Shown here one piece after another: positions 52,442 to 64,000 of a stretch of DNA of 64,000 nt (positions are counted from its first letter, which is position 1; each line of letters opens with the position of its first letter). The notes beneath the pieces were generated by a model, which searched no databases, had not been told where the DNA came from, and worked only from the letters and a program-made list of their open reading frames with translations. The translations under genes were made by a program, and so were the position numbers. The stretch is from Thunnus maccoyii (lineage: Eukaryota > Chordata > Actinopteri > Scombriformes > Scombridae). The stretch spans positions 8,619,501-8,683,500 of the forward strand of contig NC_056555.1 of the NCBI RefSeq assembly GCF_910596095.1, written 5' to 3'.

Positions 52442-54789
52442 TCAGTCTGGGAAGTTAGCGAGCTCGTCTTTGCCGACGTTCCCTCCACTGAGGATGCACA
52501 CCACATTCTTCCCCTCCAGCTCAGGTATCTTGTTATTAACGATGGCAGCGAAGGCAGCGGAGCCCGACGGCTCCACCACAAGTCCAGACCTGTAGAGAGT
52601 GGACACCGCCGCCTTGATCTCCTCATCGTTCACCAGGACGATGCCCTCCACGTAACGCTGGCACAGCTCATAGGGCAGCGTGCCTGTGATGCAACGCAAA
52701 GGAGAGGGAAGCAAATTATCACTGAAGTCGACACTTATAATCAGAAACTGCTAAATGGTTACTGTCTTTAATTCAACCACAAAAATATTCATTTTTTTCA
52801 ATTACCTTTAATATTCTCCTGTGAACTTGATTTAAGGCAGAATATTAACACCAAACTATTCTTTGTTCTTTGCCTCTTTTTCAGTTTTAGATATGCGTAA
52901 TAGCTGACACCAATGAAGGAATTCTCCACCCAAAAATGATTAGTCTTGTATCAAGTTTGTACTTCCTTCCAAAAATGCACTATATTTCTAGTATAAATAA
53001 GCACTTTACTGTATTGCCAAAAAGCAAAAAAATATTAAAGAGTCCATAAAAACATTTAAAAGTGTTGCTAACCAGTATTCCATGCTAAAAGGGGGTCAAA
53101 ATAAAGTAGAAAAGTTGCACCTTTAAATCTAGGACAAATGTGGGGGGAGTGATCAAGAGAAAAGAAATGTGTTCTGACAAGCAAAAATCACAAAAAATAC
53201 ACCATCTCAGTGTAGTAGTTTGAAAACAGACTCAACAAAATCCTAATCTGCTCGTACCTGCAAAAGGTGGTGCAAGTCCTGAAGCGATGCTCTTGGCGTC
53301 CATGCCCACTGGCTTCTTCTCAATGAAGCTTTTGTACATGGTGCAGGCTGGAGTTAAACACAAACACAAAGCACATGTCTACACTGATGTTGCAGATCTT
53401 GACACTGTATCATGTGTCGGTGAGTTTGTACCTCCTTCTGGTTCCACACCGTAGATCCTGGTTTTATCACAGCCTGACAGTTTGATAGCAGCAGCTACTC
53501 CTGCTAGCAGCCCCCCTCCACCACAGCACACTACCACCACATCGGGCTCGGGCATCACCTCCAGCAACTCCATACCTAGACTGGACACACACACACACAT
53601 ACACCCAATTCATGACACACTGAATTAAACCTAGTCAGGGATGTATTATGTGGTTTCTACCTAAGTGATCCAAAACCCACCATCAGCCCTGACTGTACCT
53701 GGCATGTCCTGCGATCAGATCCAGGTCATCATAGGAGTGCAGGAAAGTCATGTTGTCCACCTGAACGCATTGATTCACCACGTTCATCAGACAGGAGGTG
53801 GGAACTCGCTCCACCTCAACCCCGAAACTCTGAGGACACAATATACCATGTAATACACATAAAAAGTGCAATTATTCATCTGAACATTTGGTATTTAAAG
53901 TGAATTTAGTAGTCGTGATGCCAATTTTTGGCATGGAGAGATGCCTGCAGCGAGAAAGAGTGAGAATGTGATATTTTCTGTATGGGTTGTTGTAGATGAT
54001 GAGGAATAATCAATACCTTTAACCAGTGACATTTAAGTCTAAGTATGGCTCTCAATTGAGATACTGTGCAAGTAGTAATCTGAATATTTCCACTTTTGTC
54101 AGTAATACTATTTAAAAAATGTACAGATTAAATTATTTCTTTTAAACGAGGCCTGATTCTTTTCAGAGGGATTAGGGTCAAACTCTGATTACTGATCAAA
54201 CTGATATGTTAATGTAATATCTGAGTTCTTGTCGTAACATATTACTGCTGGTAATTTGTGTTTTGCATGTAAAAGATGATTTAATTCCAGACTTTCTGTC
54301 TTTAACCTTGCTGGTCAAGCAGATGACGTCTGACCTGTATGAGGATGGATCTGGACACTGGAGCAGTTTCAGGCATCACCACTTTGCCCTTTGACCCGTA
54401 GTGTTTTGAGGCGTACGCAAAAGACTTCCCGTAGTTCCCGGCAGACATGGTTACAAAATGACCACCCTTCGGTCTCCTGGCAAACTGATTGGCCACTCCT
54501 CTGATCTTAAAAGACCCTGTCGATCAAAACATGTCACCAAAAATCAACGCAGGATTGAAAGACATGAATGTGTGAGACTGTCAATACTGAATTAAAGTGG
54601 TTTCCTCTGACCGGTCCTCTGCATGTTCTCCAGTTTGATGTGGATGTTGCAGTCCACGTTTAGAGGCAGCGTGGTCTGACACCAGGGGATCATGGGAGTG
54701 TTGATGACACCCAGGGGGCTGCTCCTTACCGTCTCCCTGGCTTCTCTCAGCAGATCCAGGGTGACGCCGTCTGCAGACATCTCGCCCAT
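52442..54789 (-). CDS. PLP-dependent threonine/serine dehydratase-like enzyme
   Basis: Six exons (54789-54612, 54516-54335, 53829-53699, 53580-53432, 53347-53258, 52683-52442) encode 323 residues of a fold-type II PLP enzyme of the serine racemase / threonine deaminase family. Motifs: SFKIRG with Schiff-base Lys63; SAGNYG (84-89), where Asn87 should contact the PLP ring; the phosphate-binding glycine loop GGGG (184-187) in CCGGGGLLAG; VEPSGSAA; and SGGN (309-312). Mammalian serine racemase has SSGNHG, whose second serine is the racemisation acid-base. Here it is Ala85, as in bacterial threonine deaminases. Of the racemase metal ligands (Glu, Ala, Asp), Glu and Ala can be aligned in EPEGACT but the Asp is Thr. 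I infer an L-threonine/L-serine ammonia-lyase, not a racemase. There is no regulatory C-terminal domain. The ATG lies directly after an acceptor AG, so a non-coding 5' exon is expected. Confidence 0.9.
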
Positions 54790-55448
54790 CTGTATCAGAA
54801 ACACACAACATAGAATCACAAAGATATTTGAGTAGCTAAGTCACCATTTTAATACAAATGACATATATTAATATTGTATATCATAGGATGTACTATCATT
54901 TTTCAGTTATACAATGGTTGTCATATATATTATATATATATTTTCACCTCTGCTATCAACACTGCTCTAACTGTAATTCAGCTCCTGTACAGAATAGTAA
55001 GAAAAATAATCTTAATAGGAGGTATTATTTAAAGATATTAGTTAGTCTATGCTGATACTGGACATGTGAGGAGTCCATGCACATAAATGAACGTTAAATT
55101 ACAAAACCAATATCCAAGTTTTTACAAGAGACTTAAAATGAACGAAAAAGCTATGTTTTTTGATGTATCGTACATATCCTCTACTAACCTTATTATTAAT
55201 TTAGACTTCCCTATGTTTTTTTTTTTTTACAAGTGAAGCTCCGTAATGTTTACAGTGTTACAACTTTTGCGGCCCCCCGCCGACACAAAAGGTTCCCATT
55301 TGAATTGTGTTTCTAGTCGGACGTTCTTATTAGACGGGCCGCAAACATGGCAGTTCCTTCAGGTGGTGGAAGGACAGCAGTTAGCTAACTTTTCTGAGTT
55401 ACATAAGGAAAACAAATCAATAGAAGAGACGGACTATAATTTGAAAAC
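54790..55448. promoter_or_regulatory. Divergent promoter region, dehydratase-like gene/trmu
   Basis: 659 bp separate the two start codons. The trmu-proximal part (55240-55350) is GC- and CpG-richer ('gcggccccccgccgacac', 'gacgggccgc'). The other half is AT-rich and probably holds the first intron and upstream non-coding exon of the minus-strand gene. No TATA box is evident. Confidence 0.5.
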
Positions 55449-58490
<3,042 letters not shown>

Positions 58491-58559
58491 GACGACCCCG
58501 CAGCCCAGCCGTGGTGGAAATGCACTCTGTCTGGTACATTAGAGCACTCTGATTTGGAA

Positions 58560-58565
58560 AATAAA
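58560..58565 (+). terminator. trmu polyadenylation signal
   Basis: AATAAA 70 nt after the trmu stop codon. A second AATAAA further on (about 60237) could serve a longer transcript. Confidence 0.7.
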
Positions 58566-60055
58566 CAGTTTCTTAGGGTTTTATGACACGCTGCTCCTGG
58601 TGAGCTCAACAGTATTGATGACACAAGGACAAAACGGTTACATACTGTGAGCTTGTCTGTTAACTGACCAAAGTGTTTGTTCAGCTAAAATCATCTCCAG
58701 TCGGCAAGTGTTTTAGAGTTAACACTACACGGTAATAATATGGTTTACTAAGCAACAGTAACCTCGCTTTAAAAGGAAATCAAACGTTACAAACGTTCAC
58801 TTACGTACTTCTAACATCACTAAATGGATCTACTTCAACACCTCAGCAAACTTTTCCAGGTACAGTATGTCTGTTTCTGCTTGTGTCATAATTTATACCA
58901 AGATAATTCTCTATTGCACCTCCATGATGGCACTAGTTGTGCTGTTATTGATGAATATGCATTACAAGGAATAACACCTTGAAATAAGTTTTATTTAGGC
59001 AAACAAGACTGTTGGATAATCATGTACTTGGTACTGGTTTATGTACTGTATTCAAGAAGAATACACTCAGTGCTAAATGTGTTTTTTTTTAAAAAAAAAA
59101 AATCAATTTAAGACGTGTGAAGTTGCCATGTCAGACACCAAAATCAAGCTCACCTTTTTGAAAAATATTCAGCTTTTGAATATTCTATTGATGAAAAATG
59201 ATCCACAGACTTAAACTTTTATTTGGAGATGTTTTTTCTTCACACAGTTCTCAGTGTTTTGGTTTGCAGTGGGAGAGAAAATGCTGACAGTGTGCGGTCT
59301 GAGCCAGTTATTGTTGTTTTCTTTACTGTAATAATATAAAACCTACTAGTGATCCAGGGGAAGGAGGCATAGTAGGTTCTTGCGGGCACTCAGACTCATC
59401 TGGGAATGAACGTGGCTCTGTTACACTCTTTTTTTATTCAGTGTACTGAAAACTTGACATTTAGCTTTTCTTGGCATTTCCGAGGCTACTCGTGTTCTCA
59501 GTGATTCTCTCTGCTCCTTCACCTTTTTCCTCATAGACTGTCACTCATGTTTACCCTAACTCTGGGCCAACTGCAGACCTGTAAGACTTATGAAAACCCC
59601 ATGTTTATATGTGTTGCAACATTTAAACACCAGCTGCTTCCAGTTTTAGTATTTGATGTTGACAGTTCCTTGGTGATCAATATGAATCCGTGACTCTAGT
59701 TATTTGAGTCATTGTCACAAAATAAGCTAGTTTTTCTTTTCTTTAAAGGAAATCAAGTTAGTAAAGTAAAAACCAAGTACAGAGTAGAGTCTCTCTGCAA
59801 GTGTTTGTTGTTTGGAAGTTTTCTCCTTTTTAAAGAAGATATCGTGTTCAAAAGTCAGTTGAAATTATTGACTAAAAATTTGCAGAGTTAACAAATGATT
59901 GCAACTGAATACAAAAAGAAAAGAGTAAATATGCTGATATTTTTTGTTTGAGCTCTCTTTGAAATTTGAAACAAAAAATAGAAACAGTTTTTACTTGTTA
60001 TTACTCTACTGTTTTATACTGCCATGCATTTTGATGCCATGTTTATTTTAAAATA
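58566..60055. other. trmu 3' flank, nothing recognised
   Basis: AT-rich sequence with no exon or bounded repeat. It could be part of a longer alternative trmu 3' UTR. Confidence 0.5.
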
Positions 60056-60063
60056 TACATATT

Positions 60064-60122
60064 TAGGGCTGTGTGATATGACAATATATGTCATGTGACT
60101 TTGGTCATATCGCTCAGCCCTA
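60064..60122. mobile_element. 59-bp hAT miniature element with exact TSD
   Basis: Left end TAGGGCTGTGTGATATGAC; the right end, reverse-complemented, is TAGGGCTGAGCGATATGACC. The element is flanked by identical 8-bp copies of TACATATT at 60056-60063 and 60123-60130. An 8-bp target duplication is diagnostic of the hAT superfamily. The interior is only about 20 nt, so the element is almost nothing but its two terminal repeats. Confidence 0.9.
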
Positions 60123-60552
60123 TACATATTTTAATTCTTTGTTGTTGAAAAAGCTTACAAGAAAATTTTAAGTGCCTTTTCTCTTTGGTTGGCATTGTGT
60201 ACAAACTGTAAATACCTGAAATTTTAAAAGCGAGTGAATAAACCTGATAAGTGATATGTTGAGTTGTTTTTCATCTGCCTATATATTTAAAAAATTCTGT
60301 CCGGAGTCATGAAAGTCCAATACTTAGTGAGAGTGCCTTGGTTGTTGTACTGTTATTGGTCCACAGTGGGGCACTATTATACAAGATAAACCTCCAGGGT
60401 GGACCTGTTGTCTTCAGTCAGTATTGTTAAGCACAGCAACATCCTGGACAGTCACGCCATCGCCTAATTATAGAAGTTTAGTTTCATAACCCTGTATTAT
60501 TTCCCAAAATAGATTGAATGTGTGGTAATTTCTGTTAAATTGTCCTGTAAGT

Positions 60553-60884
60553 CAGTGGTTCTCAACCTTTTTGGTATCAAGGACCCCTAAATTGATACAC
60601 ATCAGGCTGCGGACCCGTATTTGAGAAGATGTAGTGTCAGGGGTCCCCACCTGATGACATTTAGTTATTTCACAACTGTCTTTTCTGTAGATTGGCAGAT
60701 AAACAGAGAAGAGTGTGAAACCTATGAACATAGTAATCATTCTTATGCATTCTCTCATCGGGCTAACTTCTAGTTAATGAAATAATACTGAAATTAAAAT
60801 ATTCCCCATTTTTCTGGGGACCCCCTGAAACCCTCTCAAGGGGGGCCCAGGGGTCCCTGTACCCCAGGTTGAGAAGCACCGCTG
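60553..60884. mobile_element. 332-bp hAT-type MITE (CAGTGGTTCTCAACCT)
   Basis: Left end cagtggttctcaacctttt; the right end is the reverse complement of cagcggtgcttctcaacct. 'CAGTGGTTCTCAACC' is the classic terminal repeat of Charlie/hAT-type elements. Just inside the ends, 'aaggacccctaa' and 'ggggtccctgtacccc' are also inverted relatives. No transposase is present. The flanks give only an imperfect duplication (GTAAGTCA/GTAAATCA when the ends are shifted), so the insertion is old. Confidence 0.8.
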
Positions 60885-61650
60885 TAAATCATCTGTCAGC
60901 CTAAAACTGGTTTTCTTGGGGGGGAAAACAATAAATGTGATTGGAATACAGAGAACATAAAGAAAAACAAAACAATAACAATAAAATGAAAGGTTTTGTT
61001 GATATACCACTTTGCAAAGCTGTAAAGTGACAAAAGTGATAAAAGTTCCGAAAACAAGACAAACAAAAGAAAAAAAGAGTATTAGGAGCATAACAAAACC
61101 ATAAAATGAGTTTTTCCAACCTTAGACAGAACCAGTTTTAAATTCTGAGAAAACATTTTATCCCAGAACAATTACAGTGTAATGAACATAATTCCCACAG
61201 TGCACAACGCAATCATATATCAGTTTGCAAACATCTGCTTTACATTTAACATTCATCAGGTTTGCTGAAAAGAGTTTGATAGATCCAAATGATATGAATC
61301 AATGTAAACTCTCCTCCGTTTATTGTAATCACAGCCGTGTACCAGTTGATTCAAGATGTGACATCATTTTCTAAAATTATGGACTTTAGGCTTTAGTTCA
61401 ACTTCTTTTTATGTCTTCTTCATGTACCGTCACTGCTTACAACTACTTCAACATAAAAAAGTTGAAGAGGGAGCGACACTCAAACACGCATTAGGAATTT
61501 AAACCAACTCTCACCCTATTGTAATAACAATGCACTTGCGCGCATTGGTCACCCGGTCAGGGCCACTTCCTAAATCTCCATGAGAAAAAAAAAGTCCCCC
61601 CCGTGAAAGCGTCCCGGAGGGGGAACACAGCAGGTTTATGGTAATAAGCT
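60885..61650. other. Upstream region of celsr1
   Basis: No exon recognised. CpG content rises towards 61540 ('cacttgcgcgcattggtcac', 'gcgtcccggaggggg'), in line with a promoter near the right end. Confidence 0.45.
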
Positions 61651-61673
61651 TGAGGAGGAGGAGGAGGAGGAGA
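61651..61673 (+). repeat. (GGA)n trinucleotide run
   Basis: Seven GAG/GGA units about 220 bp before the celsr1 start codon, probably in its promoter or 5' UTR. Confidence 0.9.
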
Positions 61674-61752
61674 GCCACGGAGCCATTTTGTACTCATTTT
61701 AAACTCAGTGTGGGTTAACGCAGCCGCTGCGCGCCGTGGATACACTGATACT

Positions 61753-61891
61753 ATGGATAACGAGCGTCTTTTTCCGCGTTAAAACTTCACAATGAGGGAT
61801 AAAAGTAAGACGCGGTGTTGGGAGAGGGAGAGTTAATGCTTTTGCGGAGGAGTTTCGGTGAAGGTGAATGGGATTTGGAAGGTTTAAAAGC
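61753..61891 (+). promoter_or_regulatory. celsr1 5' leader with upstream ATGs
   Basis: Three ATGs precede the celsr1 start. 61753-61782 is a 9-codon ORF. 61792-61836 is a 14-codon ORF whose TAA shares its last base with the next ATG (61836). That third frame runs 96 codons to its stop at 62126, overlapping the celsr1 start out of frame. The third ATG has T at -3 (weak), whereas the celsr1 ATG has A at -3 and G at +4 (strong). The 5' end of the mRNA is unknown, so some of these may not be transcribed. Confidence 0.5.
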
Positions 61892-64000
61892 ATGGAGTTA
61901 CCGATGTATTGGATTTGGGTTTGTGTCTTGTTCAACGTGCCGCTTATTGTGGGATGTTTGGAGCTACACCTTTCGGAGACTTTACAGCCCGGGACGCATT
62001 TGGCAAACCTGTCGCTTGGCCCAGGGAGGACTTATAAACTTGACAGGACTTTATCCCCTAAATTTATTCAGAACTTTTTCCAAGTTGGGAGGCACGACGG
62101 AGTTATCCGTCTGTCCCAGAGAGTGAAGTGTGCGCACACACTGAGGAACCCTGCGCCTGTTTATTTCCGAACAGGTTCCTTGACATCTGGAGATGTTATT
62201 CTCACACGTTTTAATGTGTTCGTTCATGGCCAGGACTGTTTTATCAAATACAAGAGAAAGAAAGCGTCAGGTAAGCCAGACATTGACATTAAACACCTTT
62301 CAAATCTGGAAGCAACTTCCTGCTTATCCGCAGGTAAATTGCTTTTGAATGTAACAGAGCTTTTGCCTGCCTTTACGCGGAACATCGCCCTTTTGGACTC
62401 TGTGTGTGTTGGAAAAGGCTTAGTTGCGGTGTTCAATCATGGGAATTTGTTCCTGGTCAATGACTTATGTCTTGAGCACAGAGGACAGCCCGAGGTGAAT
62501 TTGCACTGCCCGTTGCACAGCTCTCCAGGCGGTCGGCTCTCTGTGCAGCTGAGTTTGACGCTTGCAAAAGTGCCTGAACAACATGGATCCTTATCAGAAA
62601 CCGTCCAGAGAAAGTCGGGCAAATTGATCCGAAGAGGGAAGCGACAAGTAAACACGTCTCCCCAGTTCCAGCTCCCCAACTATCAGGTGTCCGTGCCCGA
62701 AAATGAGCCTGCGGGTACGCGGGTTATCACCCTGAAAGCCACTGACCCGGATGATGGAGAGGCAGGGAGGCTGGAGTACGGCATGGAAGCCTTATTTGAC
62801 AGCAGGTCCAATGACTTTTTTACCATCGATTCTCAGACAGGGAGCATAACAACCGTCCAGGCACTAGACAGAGAAGTCAAAGACACCCATGTTTTTAAAG
62901 TCACTGTGACTGACAATGGCACCCCCAAAAGGTCAGCCACTTCTTACCTCACTGTCACTGTGAGTGACACTAATGACCATGGCCCGGTGTTTGAGCAAAC
63001 TGAATACCGTGTTAGTATCCGGGAGAATGTAGAGGTGGGCTTTGAAGTGATGACAATCCGGGCCACTGATGGAGATGCTCCCTCCAACGCCAACATGATT
63101 TATAAAATTGTGAATGGCGAAGGAGTTAACTCTGTATTTGAAATCGACCCACGGAATGGTCTGGTGAGGATCAGAGAGCGGCCCGACAGGGAGACCCGGG
63201 CCCAATACCAGCTGATTGTTGAAGCCAATGACCAGGGCAAAGACCCAGGTCCCCGCAGTGCCACTGCCACTGTCCACATCTCTGTGGAGGATGAGAATGA
63301 CAACTACCCACAGTTTAGTGAAAAGAGGTATGTTGTACAGGTCCCAGAAAATGTGGCAGTCAACACAAAAGTCATCCAGGTGGAGGCCACAGACAAAGAT
63401 GAGGGGAACAATGCCAAAGTTCACTACAGCATCATCAGCGGTAATGTTAAAGGACAGTTTTACATTCACTCCCCCACTGGTGTGATTGATGTCATCAATC
63501 CCCTGGACTATGAGATGATTCGGGAGTATAATCTGAGAATTAAAGCTCAGGACGGTGGCAGACCTCCGCTGATTAATGGCACAGGTATGGTGGTGGTGCA
63601 AGTGGTGGACGTGAATGACAATGCTCCCATGTTTGTCAGTACACCTTTCCAGGCTACTGTGTTGGAAAATGTGGCCATCGGTTACTCCGTGATCCACATT
63701 CAAGCAATTGATGGTGATTCAGGAGAAAATGCCCGTCTGGAATACCGGCTAACTGATACCACCCCTGGTTTTCCGTTCACCATCAACAACAGCACAGGCT
63801 GGATTACAGTAAGTGAAGAGCTTGACAGAGAGACCACTGAGTTCTACACCTTTGGCGTGGAGGCGAGGGATAATGGGATACCCGTGATGTCATCCTCAGC
63901 CAGCGTCAGCATCACGGTGCTCGATGTGAATGACAACGTACCCACATTTACAGAGAAAATCTACTCGTTGAAGATCAATGAAGATGCTGTGGTGGGAACC
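61892..64000 (+). CDS. celsr1: CELSR1 (Flamingo-type cadherin), partial 5' exon
   Basis: One uninterrupted frame of 703 codons runs from ATG 61892 to the last base of the window. CELSR proteins are giant adhesion GPCRs whose cadherin repeats bind homophilically in planar cell polarity. Seen here: a signal peptide (MELPMYWIWVCVLFNVPLIV), a poorly conserved N-terminal region to about residue 250 with cysteines, and a furin-like RRGKR ending at residue 251. Cadherin repeats start at about residues 259, 367, 475 and 581, with a fifth from 686. Calcium-binding linkers are DTNDHGPVF, DENDNYPQF, DVNDNAPMF and DVNDNVPTF. LDRE and DRET motifs and N-glycosylation sequons (for example NNST) are present. 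Full proteins have about 3000 residues, so this is the first quarter. trmu next door, as in human 22q13, favours CELSR1. Some EC1-EC4 stretches read as close to CELSR2/3, so the paralogue is less certain than the family. Confidence 0.92.
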   Translation, partial: MELPMYWIWVCVLFNVPLIVGCLELHLSETLQPGTHLANLSLGPGRTYKLDRTLSPKFIQNFFQVGRHDGVIRLSQRVKCAHTLRNPAPVYFRTGSLTSGDVILTRFNVFVHGQDCFIKYKRKKASGKPDIDIKHLSNLEATSCLSAGKLLLNVTELLPAFTRNIALLDSVCVGKGLVAVFNHGNLFLVNDLCLEHRGQPEVNLHCPLHSSPGGRLSVQLSLTLAKVPEQHGSLSETVQRKSGKLIRRGKRQVNTSPQFQLPNYQVSVPENEPAGTRVITLKATDPDDGEAGRLEYGMEALFDSRSNDFFTIDSQTGSITTVQALDREVKDTHVFKVTVTDNGTPKRSATSYLTVTVSDTNDHGPVFEQTEYRVSIRENVEVGFEVMTIRATDGDAPSNANMIYKIVNGEGVNSVFEIDPRNGLVRIRERPDRETRAQYQLIVEANDQGKDPGPRSATATVHISVEDENDNYPQFSEKRYVVQVPENVAVNTKVIQVEATDKDEGNNAKVHYSIISGNVKGQFYIHSPTGVIDVINPLDYEMIREYNLRIKAQDGGRPPLINGTGMVVVQVVDVNDNAPMFVSTPFQATVLENVAIGYSVIHIQAIDGDSGENARLEYRLTDTTPGFPFTINNSTGWITVSEELDRETTEFYTFGVEARDNGIPVMSSSASVSITVLDVNDNVPTFTEKIYSLKINEDAVVGT

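Noticed and set aside
61815..62126. 103-codon plus-strand frame as a separate gene
   Set aside because: It overlaps the celsr1 start out of frame and has no homology I recognise; treated as an upstream overlapping ORF only.
62933..63703. 256-codon open frame on the minus strand
   Set aside because: It is fully antisense to the celsr1 cadherin repeats, whose plus-strand frame is clear homologous coding sequence. The recurrent acidic/Asn codons and strong codon bias of the sense strand leave the antisense frame open by chance.

Overview
The window is vertebrate nuclear DNA, almost certainly from a teleost fish. It has compact genes with short GT-AG introns. It is rich in dinucleotide and tetranucleotide microsatellites and in fish-type transposon debris (LINE fragments, hAT-like miniature elements, foldback elements, a tRNA-derived SINE). 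It carries six recognisable single-copy animal genes: cpne8 (+, 3' half) - alg10 (-) - tprkb (+) - a threonine/serine dehydratase-like gene (-) - trmu (+) - celsr1 (+, 5' part, cut by the window end). CPNE8 beside ALG10, and TRMU beside CELSR1, are also neighbour pairs in human, which supports the paralogue calls.

Layout. Bases 1-22235 hold the last seven coding exons of a copine. They encode the vWA-like domain and C-terminus; the C2 domains must lie upstream of the window. Bases 22236 to about 27700 look like a long copine 3' UTR with CT, TC, ATT and TG microsatellites, ending near the first AATAAA at 27682. Bases 27.7-46.9 kb form a gene desert filled with repeats: a 166-bp hairpin element, a decayed LINE ORF1 with a zinc knuckle, a decayed multi-exon Ulp1-type protease plus PHD-finger gene, a tRNA-SINE, a TATC microsatellite, hAT termini and an L2-like LINE fragment. 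Bases 47.0-58.5 kb are gene-dense: alg10 and tprkb are divergent (498 bp between start codons), and the dehydratase-like gene and trmu are divergent (659 bp between start codons). Bases 58.5-61.9 kb are intergenic with two well-delimited hAT-type miniature elements. From 61892 the large first coding exon of celsr1 runs in frame to the last base.

Functions. alg10 completes the lipid-linked oligosaccharide in the ER. tprkb is a KEOPS subunit for the t6A tRNA modification. trmu thiolates U34 of mitochondrial tRNAs. celsr1 is a planar-polarity adhesion GPCR. cpne8 is a calcium-dependent membrane-binding protein. These are housekeeping or developmental genes that do not form a shared pathway, apart from tprkb and trmu both modifying the tRNA anticodon loop. 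I found no clearly new biological system. The most informative oddities are the dehydratase-like enzyme with an alanine at the racemase serine position, the Ulp1-PHD pseudogene, a 59-bp hAT miniature element with an exact 8-bp target duplication, and several upstream ATGs before celsr1. All exon boundaries were read by hand from splice consensus and reading-frame continuity.
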